Of a stretch of 64,000 bases of DNA, positions 24,707 to 34,345 are shown in pieces. Under the pieces are notes generated by a model. It saw nothing but the letters and a program-made list of their open reading frames with translations, was not told the origin of the DNA and ran no database searches. The translations under genes were made by a program, and so were the position numbers. How positions within the stretch are numbered: the stretch's first letter is position 1; every line of letters begins with the position of its first letter. Source of the DNA: Exiguobacterium qingdaonense (GTDB taxonomy: Bacteria > Bacillota > Bacilli > Exiguobacteriales > Exiguobacteriaceae); the NCBI RefSeq assembly GCF_018617855.1, contig NZ_JACSKY010000003.1, positions 62,001 through 126,000 of the forward strand, given 5' to 3'.

Positions 24707-25720
24707 TCATTCAATTGGCTTAATCTGTGCTTCGATTTGTTTCATCACATCAAATGCGCCGTCTGACTGATTGGCACAAACGACCGAGATCGTATCGACT
24801 TCTGGATAGTAACCAGAATGGAAACTGACACCGGGGTCATATCCCATCACATGATATTTATAGACGTCTCCCGACGCGTGATGTTGAATCCAAAGTCCGT
24901 ATCCATAACTCCCGCCGTGGTCATTGACCGTCACGTGTGGTGTCAAAAGAAGCGACGTAGAAGCGGTATCAAGAAGTCGATGTGAAAACAACGCTTTCCA
25001 AAATTGGGTCATGTCTTGAGCAGTCACATACGCGCCACCATCTGCTCCTCCCTTGATTGGAATCGCATATTGGTTCGTACGCCATGTGCCGTCCGAGTTG
25101 TCGATGTAACCGAGCGCTGTTTTAGAAGGCAAGACATCGAGTGAGAAGTATCCGGAATCGGTCATACCGGCAGGCTGAAAAATCGATTGTTCGACATAAT
25201 CGGTGAAAGGTTGTCCGGTCACTTCTTCCACAATCAACCCTAACAGGATATACCCTGCATTGTTGTAAGAGAATCGAGAACCTGGTTCATCCTTCATGTT
25301 TTTTTGTTGAAACAACGGTAAAAAATCATGTAACTGTTGTAGACGATACATCGGGATATCACGCCAGAGCGCTTCAAAGTCATCAGAGACGGATTCATCA
25401 AAATAGTCAGGGATTCCGGACGTATGCGTCAGCAACTGATGCACGGTTACATTTGGTGACAGGTGCGGTAAGTCGAATGTTTGAAATGAGTCAAGCGAGG
25501 TGGAAAAGGACAGTTTCCCTTGCTCGACTAGCTGGCAAATCGCGATTGCTGTAAACAGCTTGCAACCGGACGCGATCCCGAACCGTGTCGTCACGTCATG
25601 TTGAATCTGTTCTGAGCGATTCGCATAGCCATAAGACTGGTAGGTCGATTCGTTTCGATCGGTGACCAAATAGACACCCGAAAATGTCTCATCAATCGAT
25701 GGGCGTGTGAAGAATTTCAT
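24707..25720 (-). CDS. Class C beta-lactamase-family serine hydrolase
   Basis: 337 residues. The catalytic SxxK is SGCK at residues 51-54, in the context FGIASGCKLFTAIAI; the YxN motif is in RFSYNNAGY, and VHQLLTHTSGIPDYF is a typical family block. There is no signal peptide, so it should be cytoplasmic, unlike secreted beta-lactamases; it is more probably an esterase or peptidase. GGAGG six bases before the ATG. It precedes the SDR gene in the same direction. Confidence 0.9.
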   Translation of the reverse strand: MKFFTRPSIDETFSGVYLVTDRNESTYQSYGYANRSEQIQHDVTTRFGIASGCKLFTAIAICQLVEQGKLSFSTSLDSFQTFDLPHLSPNVTVHQLLTHTSGIPDYFDESVSDDFEALWRDIPMYRLQQLHDFLPLFQQKNMKDEPGSRFSYNNAGYILLGLIVEEVTGQPFTDYVEQSIFQPAGMTDSGYFSLDVLPSKTALGYIDNSDGTWRTNQYAIPIKGGADGGAYVTAQDMTQFWKALFSHRLLDTASTSLLLTPHVTVNDHGGSYGYGLWIQHHASGDVYKYHVMGYDPGVSFHSGYYPEVDTISVVCANQSDGAFDVMKQIEAQIKPIE

Positions 25721-25785
25721 GAGAAACCTCCATGTATTGAGTGATTTACTAAGTTGACTATATCATGCGCGCTACAATTTCGATA

Positions 25786-25820
25786 AAATGACCTCCTTGA
25801 CGTGTAAGTTCAAGGAGGTC
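25786..25820 (-). terminator. Terminator of the sodium symporter gene
   Basis: GACCTCCTTGA/TCAAGGAGGTC, 11-bp stem with nine-base loop and a following T-rich stretch on the minus strand. Confidence 0.75.
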
Positions 25821-25827
25821 TATTTGA

Positions 25828-27606
25828 TTAGCCACTTTGCTCTTCCGCGTCAGACGACACGTCACCCAAAGTGTTTAGATAGCGTTCATAACGAGAAATG
25901 CCGTAGCGATAAGATGCCCAAACGAGGATTGACGTCGCGATAACGAGTCCGATTGCAAATGGTGCGAACCATTCGGAAACGATTCCATTTTCGTAAGCGA
26001 GTCCGATTGGGGAGAAGACGAGGTAGACGAATATCATCGAAGCGACGAGTACAATCGATGTCGACAGGGCGTGACGCCACGGTTTGACTCGACCGAGTTC
26101 GATTCGAATCGGATTCGCTTGAAGCATCGGTCGTACACGTGCGAATACGAGCATGATGCCGGTCTCGATAACGAAGAGGATTCCGTAAATGTGGATGAAA
26201 TTAATGCCGATTTCCACACCGAACCATTGCTTTGTTCCCCACACGAGGAAGTAGTAGGCGAGGATGTGGAAAAAGATGACGGTCTTCGCAGCAATCGGCG
26301 GGACCCGTTTGACGAGCATCCCGATCAGAACGATGACAAGGATTGGGATATTGAAGAATCCTGTGAATCGACGAATCAAATCCCATAAACCGTCAGGGGC
26401 ATACATGAGGTTCGGGGCGACGAAGAAAGAAACGAGTGCGACGAACGTCCCGACCCACTTGCTGACACGAATCAAATCTTGATCGGAGGCATCCGGTTTG
26501 AACTTCGGTTTGTATATATCGAGGACGAAGAGCGTCGCGATACTATTCAAGAGCGAGTTGAACGAGCTGAATACGGCACCGAGCAAGACGGCGAGGAAAA
26601 AGCCCATGAGCCATATCGGTAACAGTTCGGCAATCAGACTCGGATAAGCGAGGTCGGCCTTTTCTACGTTCGACCCGTACAAGTGAAACGCGATGACGCC
26701 AGGCAGTAACATAAAAATCGGAACGAGTAACTTCAAATAGCCAGTAAAAAGCACTCCTTTTTGCCCTTCTGCCAAATTTTTCGCACCGAGCGTCCGTTGA
26801 ATCACGTATTGATTCAGTGCCCAATAGAACAAGTTCGCAAAAATCATTCCAGTGAAAATCGAAAGAAACGGAACTGAATCATTGGCAGAACCGATGGCGT
26901 TCAGTTTTTCAGGACTCGATGTGGCGATCGTCTTCATCCCGTCCAACAGATTCCCATTACCTAATGCAAAAAAGCCAAGTGTCGGGACAAGAAAACCGAT
27001 GATGATAAGACCGATCCCATTCAATGTGTCGGAAACGGCGACCGCGCGAAGTCCTCCGAAGATAGCGTAGATGGCTCCGATGATGCCGATGAACCAGACA
27101 ACGAGCCAAAGAGAGCGCTCGAAACTGATTCCAAGTAGCGCAGGGACGTCGAACAGTTGCAGAACGGCCAATCCACCTGAATAAAGCATTGACGGGATCG
27201 TCACACACATATAACCGAGTAAAAACAATATGACGGTCAATCGACGGACATCCTCGTCATAGCGCTGACTTAAAAATTCAGGGATGGTCGAAATACCGAT
27301 TCCAAGAAAACGTGGCAACAAAAAGAGTGCCATGATGATGGCGGCGATTCCGGCCGTCACTTCCCAAGCCATCGCAGACATGTTGCCGGCGAACGATTGT
27401 CCGTTCAACCCAATCAATTGTTCTGCCGACAGATTTGTCAAAAGGAGCGAACCCGCGATAAAAACACCTGTTAAGCCGCGTCCTGCCAAGAAGTAATCAT
27501 CAGCACTTTCGACTTTTCCTTTCGTCATTCGATACGAGACGTAAGCGACGAGCGCCATGAAAAAAGCGCCGGTAACGAGTATGTAAAGTACTTGTTGAAT
27601 CGTCAT
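25828..27606 (-). CDS. SSS-family sodium/solute symporter (SglT-like)
   Basis: 592 residues with about 14 membrane helices. The N-terminal block DDYFLAGRGLTGVFIAGSLL and LTNLSAEQLIGLNGQSF belong to the solute:sodium symporter family with sodium-binding residues in helix 1, and AIFGGLRAVAVSDTLNG is the family signature in the middle. The overall length and the extra C-terminal helices match the sugar- or inositol-transporting SglT-type subgroup; substrate is not certain. A weak GGGG seven bases before the ATG. Monocistronic between two terminators. Confidence 0.9.
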   Translation of the reverse strand: MTIQQVLYILVTGAFFMALVAYVSYRMTKGKVESADDYFLAGRGLTGVFIAGSLLLTNLSAEQLIGLNGQSFAGNMSAMAWEVTAGIAAIIMALFLLPRFLGIGISTIPEFLSQRYDEDVRRLTVILFLLGYMCVTIPSMLYSGGLAVLQLFDVPALLGISFERSLWLVVWFIGIIGAIYAIFGGLRAVAVSDTLNGIGLIIIGFLVPTLGFFALGNGNLLDGMKTIATSSPEKLNAIGSANDSVPFLSIFTGMIFANLFYWALNQYVIQRTLGAKNLAEGQKGVLFTGYLKLLVPIFMLLPGVIAFHLYGSNVEKADLAYPSLIAELLPIWLMGFFLAVLLGAVFSSFNSLLNSIATLFVLDIYKPKFKPDASDQDLIRVSKWVGTFVALVSFFVAPNLMYAPDGLWDLIRRFTGFFNIPILVIVLIGMLVKRVPPIAAKTVIFFHILAYYFLVWGTKQWFGVEIGINFIHIYGILFVIETGIMLVFARVRPMLQANPIRIELGRVKPWRHALSTSIVLVASMIFVYLVFSPIGLAYENGIVSEWFAPFAIGLVIATSILVWASYRYGISRYERYLNTLGDVSSDAEEQSG

Positions 27607-27700
27607 GAAATCCCCTCAATCCTTACAATATGATAAGTATTTGTATGGGATACCCGAATCAAACCGAAAATAGTCATTCCTTCTTTGAAAAATGAAAAAT

Positions 27701-27727
27701 AAAAAAAACACCCGATTGCTCGAGTGT
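27701..27727 (-). terminator. Terminator of mgtE
   Basis: Minus strand ACACTCG/CGGGTGT with a six-base loop, followed by eight Ts, starting at the last base of the stop codon. Confidence 0.8.
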
Positions 27728-29085
27728 CATAAAAATTGCAGCATGGATGTCGCGACCGTGAAGTAGATGATAAGCCCCAGATTGTCCATCAACGTCGTGA
27801 TGAACGGACCAGACGCGACGGCCGGGTCTAGTTTCAGGCGGTTGATGAGAAGCGGGACGATCGTACCAATCATCGTGGCGACACTGAGGGCGGCAAAGAT
27901 TGAAATCCCGACAATGAAACCGATCAGCACATTGTCGTACAAAAGCGAAATGACGCCGAAAATGACAATCATACAAGCGATACCTAAAATGATTCCTGTC
28001 CCAAACTCGCGTCGAATCATCTTCATGACATTTTTTCGATTGATTGTTCCAAGGGCGATGGAGCGTACAGCAACGACGAGCGATTGGGTAGCTGCGTTTC
28101 CGGCAGAACCCATGACAAGAGGCATGAATACCGCGAGCAGTACAATTGTTTCGAGCGTGTCTTCAAACCCGCCGATTGTCGAGGCAGTGATCATCCCTAG
28201 AAACATAAGGCTGACAATCCACGGGGCGCGTTTCTTTGCAGCCTCGAATGGGCTCATGTTGATATCTGAGGACCCTTTCGTCGCCGATAGTTCCTCAAAG
28301 TCCTCTGTCGTCTCCCGTTCGATGACGTCTAACACATCATCGACTGTGATGATGCCGAGCAGTTTCTGTTGGTCATCAATGACGGGAAGGGCCAACAAAT
28401 CATATTTTTGGACGATCCGGGCCAAGTCTTCCTGATCGGTCATGACGTTTGCTGAAATCACACGGAAACCCATGATGTCTTCGATTTTTGCATCAAGTGG
28501 CGCGACAATCAAATCACGTAACGAGACGACACCAACGAGTTGATGTGATTGGTCGACCACGTATAAATAATAAATCGTCTCAGCATCCGGTCCGAGCTCA
28601 CGCAATTGTTCAAGGGTCTTTCCGACCGTCTTATCGGCTTGGAAGACGACAAACTCGGTCGTCATGAGCGATCCGGCCGTCTCCTCCGGGTATTGCATCA
28701 AATCTTTTACTTCTTGTTCCTCGACATCATCCATTTGTTCAAAAAGTGTTTCCATGAACGCATCGGGAAGCTCCCGCATCAAGTCAGCCGCATTGTCCGA
28801 ATACATTTCATTTAAAATTCGTACAGCGTACGGCTGAGGCATCTCTTGAATAAATGTGCACTGCTCATCTATCGTCAGTTTTTCAAATGAATCGGTGAAT
28901 ACCTCGGGCGAGATGGCCTGATATACGAACATGCGCTCATGTCGATCGAGTTCGATGAAAATGTCGGCCTGTTCACCTGGGTGGAGGGATAGGAATACAT
29001 CTTGAAAGTCGACCGGGTCCCCTTTTTGAATGAGTAACTGAAGTTCTGCTTGATGTTGATTCTGTTCCGTTTCTTCAATCTTCAC
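27727..29085 (-). CDS. mgtE: Magnesium transporter MgtE
   Basis: 452 residues in the MgtE order: N-terminal superhelical domain (FLSLHPGEQADIFIELD, then DNAADLMRELPDAFMETLF), a CBS pair beginning YPEETAGSLMTTEFV (about 130-255), a plug helix and five membrane helices in the C-terminal 180 residues (MPLVMGSAGNAATQSLVVAV contains the pore-lining segment). It is a magnesium-gated channel in the membrane; the cytoplasmic domains close it when magnesium is plentiful. The start is a GTG with AGGATG upstream, giving the usual N terminus. I looked for an M-box riboswitch upstream and do not see one. Confidence 0.96.
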   Translation of the reverse strand: MKIEETEQNQHQAELQLLIQKGDPVDFQDVFLSLHPGEQADIFIELDRHERMFVYQAISPEVFTDSFEKLTIDEQCTFIQEMPQPYAVRILNEMYSDNAADLMRELPDAFMETLFEQMDDVEEQEVKDLMQYPEETAGSLMTTEFVVFQADKTVGKTLEQLRELGPDAETIYYLYVVDQSHQLVGVVSLRDLIVAPLDAKIEDIMGFRVISANVMTDQEDLARIVQKYDLLALPVIDDQQKLLGIITVDDVLDVIERETTEDFEELSATKGSSDINMSPFEAAKKRAPWIVSLMFLGMITASTIGGFEDTLETIVLLAVFMPLVMGSAGNAATQSLVVAVRSIALGTINRKNVMKMIRREFGTGIILGIACMIVIFGVISLLYDNVLIGFIVGISIFAALSVATMIGTIVPLLINRLKLDPAVASGPFITTLMDNLGLIIYFTVATSMLQFL

Positions 29086-29212
29086 GTTCTCACATCCTAA
29101 TCTATCGCATTTTTTAAAAATAAATAAAAAAATATCCGCATTATTTTAGAGCGCTTCTATACATCCCCCATACATCTTCTTTCCCCCTACCATGACACTC
29201 ATTTTCGACAGG

Positions 29213-29230
29213 TTGTTTGTTCATTCACAA
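29213..29230 (+). promoter_or_regulatory. Crp/Fnr- or Rex-type operator candidate upstream of arcA
   Basis: TTGTTTGTTCATTCACAA matches TTGTGA-N6-TCACAA in 10 of 12 fixed positions (right half perfect). It lies about 130 bases before arcA in the region shared with mgtE. The ArcR-like regulator encoded at 36814 is the natural candidate. A -10-like TAATGT sits about 30 bases downstream, the distance expected for class II activation. Confidence 0.45.
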
Positions 29231-29356
29231 AGGTGAGCATTTATACATAGTAATGTGGAAATGCCAACAGGTGAAGTGCCGGATTAGACCTTCTCAAATT
29301 TGGTAAAGTGATAAGGTAAGGGTAGTCACACACCCGAATCACAAGGAGGAAGCGAG

Positions 29357-30628
29357 ATGATCTCAATGACGAATCAACCGATTTCACAAGATACGACGCT
29401 GAAACATCCGATTCATGTGTATTCAGAAATTGGAGAATTAAAAACGGTATTACTGAAACGACCGGGAAGGGAATTGGAAAACCTCACACCGGAATATTTA
29501 GAACGCCTCTTGTTCGATGATATTCCCCATTTGCCGGTCATTCAAAAAGAGCACGACTATTTTGCGAGCGCGCTCCAAAATCGTGGCGTCGAAGTCCTTT
29601 ATCTAGAAAAATTGATGGCCGAGACGCTGTCGCTCCCTGGTGTTCGCGAGAAGTTTGTTGCGGATATCTTATCGGAGTCAAAATCAAATATCAACGGCTC
29701 TTATGAAACGTTAAAAGAATATTTACTCGGTTATGACAACGAGACTTTGATTGAGACCGTGATGGCCGGTATCCGAAAATCGGAAATCAAACCGGAGAAA
29801 CGTCGACATTTGCACGAAATGATTGAAGATACGTACCCCTTCTTTTTAGATCCTATGCCAAACCTCTATTTTACAAGAGACCCGGCCGCTGCAATCGGTC
29901 ACGGACTCTCCATCAATCGAATGAAAGAACCAGCGCGTCGTCGCGAATCACTCTTCACGCAATATATTATGCGTTATCACCCACGTTTTGCGAAGCATGA
30001 CGTTCCAATTTGGTCGGATCGAGACTATCGATTTGCGATGGAAGGCGGAGATGAACTCGTCTTATCGAAAGAAGTTGTCGCTATCGGAATCTCTGAACGA
30101 ACGACCGCGCAAGGAATCGAACGCGTCGCCCTCAATTTACTCAAGCATGGAGACAGCTTTAAGAAAGTGATTGCCATCGAAATTCCAAAATCACGTGCCT
30201 TTATGCATCTCGATACCGTCTTTACGATGGTTGATCACGATAAATTTACGATTCACCCATTCATTCAAGGTCCGGAAGGTAAAATGAACATTTTCGAGCT
30301 TTCCTTAAATGAAGCAGGGGAACTTCACATTACCCAACACTCTGATCTATTAAAAGTGTTGAAAGACGCACTAGGCTTGCAGGAGGCGACCTTAATCCCA
30401 TGTGGAGGCGGTGATCCGATTGCAGCAGCCCGGGAACAGTGGAACGACGGGTCGAATACACTTGCGATCGCCCCAGGTGTCGTGGTCACGTATGACCGAA
30501 ACTATGTTTCAAACGAACTGCTCCGAAAAGAAGGTGTCGAAGTGATTGAGATTATGTCGAGTGAGCTATCACGAGGACGTGGCGGCCCACGTTGCATGAG
30601 CTGTCCGATTATTCGTCAAGACATTTAA
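29357..30628 (+). CDS. arcA: Arginine deiminase
   Basis: 423 residues. It hydrolyses arginine to citrulline and ammonia, the first step of the ATP-yielding deiminase route. Conserved blocks are [16 protein letters not shown] near the N terminus, [32 protein letters not shown] (catalytic histidine) and CMSCPI at the end, with Cys416 as the nucleophile. Length is standard. GGAGG seven or so bases before the ATG. It opens the arcABDC operon, which also makes the carbamoyl phosphate used by arcC for ATP. Confidence 0.98.
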   Translation: MISMTNQPISQDTTLKHPIHVYSEIGELKTVLLKRPGRELENLTPEYLERLLFDDIPHLPVIQKEHDYFASALQNRGVEVLYLEKLMAETLSLPGVREKFVADILSESKSNINGSYETLKEYLLGYDNETLIETVMAGIRKSEIKPEKRRHLHEMIEDTYPFFLDPMPNLYFTRDPAAAIGHGLSINRMKEPARRRESLFTQYIMRYHPRFAKHDVPIWSDRDYRFAMEGGDELVLSKEVVAIGISERTTAQGIERVALNLLKHGDSFKKVIAIEIPKSRAFMHLDTVFTMVDHDKFTIHPFIQGPEGKMNIFELSLNEAGELHITQHSDLLKVLKDALGLQEATLIPCGGGDPIAAAREQWNDGSNTLAIAPGVVVTYDRNYVSNELLRKEGVEVIEIMSSELSRGRGGPRCMSCPIIRQDI

Positions 30629-30649
30629 ATTTGATAAGGGGGAAGCAGT

Positions 30650-31678
30650 ATGTCTACAACGTTCAATTTTGATTTGAAAGGTCGTCATTTTTTATCGCTA
30701 AACGAGTTTTCTGGTGAAGAAATCAATTACTTGATCGATTTGTCTGCTGCATTCAAACGTCAGAAGAAAGAAGGCATCCCACATCGTATTTGTGAAGGCA
30801 AAAACATTGCTCTGCTCTTTGAAAAACCATCGACCCGAACGCGTTGTGCGTTCACGGTCGCTGCCATCGATTTGGGGATGCACCCTGAGTATTTAGGGAA
30901 GAACGACATTCAATTCGGGAAGAAAGAATCGGTACGCGATACGGCAATCGTCCTCGGGCGCATGTTTGATGGCATTCAGTTCCGTGGATTCGCCCATGAG
31001 ACAGTAGAGGGTCTTGCGAAAGACGCGGGCGTACCAGTGTGGAATGGATTGACTGATCTTTATCACCCAACCCAAATTTTGGCAGACTTCTTGACGGTGA
31101 AAGAACAAAAAGGAGAACTTGCCGGAATCAAATTCGTATACGTCGGTGATGGACGGAACAACATGGGAAACACGCTCTTGATCGGTGGTGCGAAAGTAGG
31201 GATGGATATGCGCATCTGTGCACCGAAATCGCTTTGGCCGTCTGAAGAAATCGTTGACTATGCAAGATCGGTTGCAACGGAAACGGGTGCTGTCATCACG
31301 TTGACAGAGAGTATCGAGGAAGCGATGGATCAAGCAGACGTCGTCTATACGGACGTTTGGGTGTCGATGGGCGAGGAAGCGGCCTTCGCTGAACGGATTG
31401 AACTGTTACGACCATATCAAGTGAACATGGACATGCTTCAAAAGAGTGGCAACCCGGAAATCATGTTCTTGCATTGTCTCCCTGCCTTCCACGATTTAGA
31501 GACGGAAGTCGGGCGTGCGATTCATGAACAGTATGGATTGGCGGAAATGGAAGTGACTGATGAAGTGTTCCGCAGTCGTCACTCATTCGTTTTTGATGAA
31601 GCCGAAAATCGCATGCACACCATTAAAGCGGTGATGGCGGCTACGCTGACAGAGACTCGCGAATGGCTTGAACGTTAA
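30650..31678 (+). CDS. arcB: Catabolic ornithine carbamoyltransferase
   Basis: 342 residues. It converts citrulline and phosphate to ornithine and carbamoyl phosphate. The carbamoyl-phosphate site STRTR lies at residues 61-65, [16 protein letters not shown] in the middle and HCLPAFHD near 275 are the other ligand loops. The position in the arc operon indicates the catabolic rather than biosynthetic form. GGGGG with eight bases to the ATG, 21 bases after arcA. Confidence 0.97.
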   Translation: MSTTFNFDLKGRHFLSLNEFSGEEINYLIDLSAAFKRQKKEGIPHRICEGKNIALLFEKPSTRTRCAFTVAAIDLGMHPEYLGKNDIQFGKKESVRDTAIVLGRMFDGIQFRGFAHETVEGLAKDAGVPVWNGLTDLYHPTQILADFLTVKEQKGELAGIKFVYVGDGRNNMGNTLLIGGAKVGMDMRICAPKSLWPSEEIVDYARSVATETGAVITLTESIEEAMDQADVVYTDVWVSMGEEAAFAERIELLRPYQVNMDMLQKSGNPEIMFLHCLPAFHDLETEVGRAIHEQYGLAEMEVTDEVFRSRHSFVFDEAENRMHTIKAVMAATLTETREWLER

Positions 31679-31683
31679 CGTTG

Positions 31684-31708
31684 ACGGTGAGGGGCTTTCC
31701 CCTCCCGT
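31684..31708 (+). terminator. Intercistronic hairpin between arcB and arcD
   Basis: ACGG-T-GAGGGG pairs with CCCCTC-CCGT around CTTT, followed by only three Ts. It is probably a partial terminator or an RNA-stability element that lowers arcDC relative to arcAB. Confidence 0.5.
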
Positions 31709-31736
31709 TTCAAAATAAGCGAAAGGGATGAGTAGA

Positions 31737-33212
31737 ATGTCTACAAAGTTCGAGCATGACTCAAGTAGTTCGGCTGGAGTACATCCTGACAAGCAAGATA
31801 AGCGGTTAGGTCTCGGAGCGTTGACGGCCCTTGTCGTCGGATCGATGATTGGTGGTGGCGCCTTTAATTTGGCGGCCGATTTGGCACGAGGCGCAAACGC
31901 AGGTGCCATTCTCATCGGTTGGGTCATCACCGGGATTGGAATCATCGCACTCGGTCTCAGTTTTCAAAATTTAACGAATCGTCGCCCTGATTTGGACGGC
32001 GGGGTTTATAGCTATGCGCGAGCAGGATTCGGTTCGTTCGTCGGATTTAACTCGGCATGGGGATATTGGTTATCCGCCTGGCTCGGGAACGTAGCGTACG
32101 CCACGCTACTGTTCAGCTCGGTCGGTTACTTCTTCCCGGTTTTTGAAGGAGGACAGAATATCGCTTCGATTGCCGGAGCGTCGCTTATGCTCTGGCTCGT
32201 GCATACGCTCATCTTACGTGGCGTGCATGAGGCATCGATGATTAACATCGTCACAACGATTGCCAAGCTCGTACCAATTTTTGCCTTCATTACGATTACT
32301 TTGTTTTTCTTTAACCTCGAAAACTTCACCTTCGATTTTTGGGGACAAGGCGGCTTCTCATGGGGAAGCGTTCGCGATCAGGTCGTCTCGACGATGCTCG
32401 TGACCCTTTGGGTATTCATCGGCGTCGAGGGAGCCGTCGTTCTTTCCGGGCGTGCTCGGAAACGTTCGGACGTCGGGAAAGCGACCGTAATTGGGTTACT
32501 CGGGACGCTCGTTATTTATTTACTTATTTCTGTCATGTCGCTCGGTCTCATGACGCCCGAAAATGTGGCCAACGCTTCGCAACCGGCGATGGCTTACTTG
32601 CTCGAGTCGGCTGTCGGTCCGTGGGGGGCGATGCTCATCAATGGAGGACTGGTCATATCGGTGCTCGGAGCGTGGCTCGGCTGGACGCTTCTCGCGGCTG
32701 AGATTCCGTTCGTTGCCGCAAAAGATGGGGTCTTCCCGAAATGGTTCACGAAAGAGAATAAAAACCAAGCCCCAGTCAACGCCCTTTGGTTGACGAACGG
32801 ATTGATTCAACTTTTCCTCTTTACATTCTTGATTTCAGATGCCGCATATAACTTTGCCTTTTCACTCGCTTCAAGCGCGATTTTGATTCCTTACGTGTTC
32901 TCTGCATTTTACCAAGTGAAAGTATGTAAAAATGGGATTGGCTATAGCGCGGGCGAACGGAGAATGCGTGATTTGACAATCGGATTAGTCGCTTCCATTT
33001 ATGGACTGTGGCTCATCTACGCAGCGGGAATCGATTATTTACTCCTCACAACGCTATTGTATGCACCGGGCACGCTTCTTTACATGAAAGCACAACGAGA
33101 AAATGGAATAAGATCACTTACAAAAACCGAGTGGATGGTCGCTTTCGTTTTAACTATACTCGCCATCTACGCAGTCATTCGTATATTATCTGGTAATATC
33201 TCAGTCATCTGA
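31737..33212 (+). CDS. arcD: Arginine/ornithine antiporter
   Basis: 491 residues, twelve-helix APC-superfamily exchanger that swaps external arginine for ornithine. The N-terminal helix 1 motif is LVVGSMIGGGAFNLAADLA, with the glycine-rich break that binds the amino-acid backbone; the W-rich NSAWGYWLSAWLGNVAYA follows in helix 3. A helix 6 motif GVEGAVVLSGRA is typical of this basic-amino-acid antiporter group. The ATG at 31737 has AAAGGG nine bases upstream; an ATG three codons earlier touches it. Position in the arc operon makes the specificity very likely. Confidence 0.95.
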   Translation: MSTKFEHDSSSSAGVHPDKQDKRLGLGALTALVVGSMIGGGAFNLAADLARGANAGAILIGWVITGIGIIALGLSFQNLTNRRPDLDGGVYSYARAGFGSFVGFNSAWGYWLSAWLGNVAYATLLFSSVGYFFPVFEGGQNIASIAGASLMLWLVHTLILRGVHEASMINIVTTIAKLVPIFAFITITLFFFNLENFTFDFWGQGGFSWGSVRDQVVSTMLVTLWVFIGVEGAVVLSGRARKRSDVGKATVIGLLGTLVIYLLISVMSLGLMTPENVANASQPAMAYLLESAVGPWGAMLINGGLVISVLGAWLGWTLLAAEIPFVAAKDGVFPKWFTKENKNQAPVNALWLTNGLIQLFLFTFLISDAAYNFAFSLASSAILIPYVFSAFYQVKVCKNGIGYSAGERRMRDLTIGLVASIYGLWLIYAAGIDYLLLTTLLYAPGTLLYMKAQRENGIRSLTKTEWMVAFVLTILAIYAVIRILSGNISVI

Positions 33213-33227
33213 TCGGGGGATATCGAT

Positions 33228-34190
33228 ATGAAGAAAAAACGTGTGGTCATCGCGTTAGGTGGTAATGCGATTCAACAAGGGAAAGATGCTACAGCTGAAG
33301 CACAGATGAGAGCCGTCGAGGCGACGGCGGAATCACTCGCCGCACTCATCGCCGAAGGAGTAGATGTCATCATCACGCATGGCAACGGACCGCAAGTCGG
33401 AAACTTGATCTTACAACAAGCCGCTTGCGATAGTCCGGAAACGCCGGCGATGCCTCTTGATGTGTGTGGGGCGATGACACAAGGGATGATTGGATACTGG
33501 TTTGAAAACGCACTGACGAAGGCGCTTCGTGCCCGTGGACTTGAACGAGAGGTGGCCTCGCTTGTCACGCGAAGCGTCGTCGATCCGAATGACAGCGCGT
33601 TTCATCATCCGACCAAACCGATCGGCCCGTTCTATACAGAAGACGAGGCACTTCATCTTGAACGGACGACCGGCTATATATTTAAAGAAGATGCAGGTCG
33701 GGGATATCGTCGCGTCGTCCCGAGTCCAGTCCCGATGAAAATTGCGGAGCATGCTGTCATTCGACACCTCGTCGATGCAGGGCACATCGTCATCGCTTCC
33801 GGCGGAGGTGGTGTTCCGGTTATGGAAACAGAGGAAGGATATGTCGGAATCGAGGCGGTCATCGACAAAGATTTCGCTGCAGCGAAATTGGCGGATCTCG
33901 TCAACGCAGACGTCTTGCTCATCCTTACTGCGGTCGAACATGTATATGTCAACTTCGGGAAGCCTGACGAGATGGCGCTTCAAGAGACATCGAAAGAACA
34001 GATGGAATCATACATCGCCGAAGGGCAGTTCGCCCCGGGAAGTATGTTGCCAAAAGTGAGGGCGGCCCTACAGTTCGCAGAATCTGGAACGAATCGGGTC
34101 TCTATCATCACGTCACTCGATCAAGCGCTAGCCGCTATCTATGGAGATGCGGGGACGCGAGTCCGTTTGGCCCCGTCTCTCCAACAGTAA
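33228..34190 (+). CDS. arcC: Carbamate kinase
   Basis: 320 residues, amino-acid-kinase fold. It makes ATP from carbamoyl phosphate and ADP, ending the deiminase pathway. The start [27 protein letters not shown] (about 45-60) and [10 protein letters not shown] in the middle are diagnostic. A GGGGG site lies seven bases before the ATG, 15 bases after arcD. A terminator follows. Confidence 0.97.
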   Translation: MKKKRVVIALGGNAIQQGKDATAEAQMRAVEATAESLAALIAEGVDVIITHGNGPQVGNLILQQAACDSPETPAMPLDVCGAMTQGMIGYWFENALTKALRARGLEREVASLVTRSVVDPNDSAFHHPTKPIGPFYTEDEALHLERTTGYIFKEDAGRGYRRVVPSPVPMKIAEHAVIRHLVDAGHIVIASGGGGVPVMETEEGYVGIEAVIDKDFAAAKLADLVNADVLLILTAVEHVYVNFGKPDEMALQETSKEQMESYIAEGQFAPGSMLPKVRAALQFAESGTNRVSIITSLDQALAAIYGDAGTRVRLAPSLQQ

Positions 34191-34196
34191 GAATGT

Positions 34197-34222
34197 GTCG
34201 CAAACGTGAAACGTTTGCGGCT
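34197..34222 (+). terminator. Terminator of the arc operon
   Basis: GTCGCAAACG/CGTTTGCGGC around TGAAA, then TTTTTG, directly after arcC. Confidence 0.85.
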
Positions 34223-34257
34223 TTTTGTTTTCTGTTTGTATTCAAGGGGAAGGAAAG

Positions 34258-34286
34258 TTGTATGCCAAAATAGAGATTGCTATCAT
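34258..34286 (+). promoter_or_regulatory. Sigma-A promoter of the GH31 gene
   Basis: TTGTAT (34258-34263), 17-base spacer, TATCAT (34281-34286), about 60 bases before the gene. Confidence 0.65.
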
Positions 34287-34292
34287 AGACAG

Positions 34293-34306
34293 TGTAAACG
34301 TTTGCA
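34293..34306 (+). promoter_or_regulatory. CcpA cre box at the GH31 start site
   Basis: TGTAAACGTTTGCA matches the consensus TGWAANCGNTNWCA at all but one position. It begins about seven bases after the -10, so bound CcpA would block initiation when preferred sugars are present. Confidence 0.7.
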
Positions 34307-34345
34307 CTCATCTTAGGAAGGAAGTGACGAAGAGCGGAGACGCTC

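Noticed and set aside
27767-28435. 222-codon plus-strand open frame
   Set aside because: Antisense to mgtE, rich in serine, arginine and threonine, no family match; a by-product of mgtE codon usage.
29086-29356. Possible M-box magnesium riboswitch for mgtE
   Set aside because: The shared mgtE/arcA region lacks the conserved M-box core sequences, and no consistent stem set could be drawn.
33411-33983. 190-codon minus-strand frame opposite arcC
   Set aside because: Shadow of arcC; no ribosome binding site or recognisable motif.
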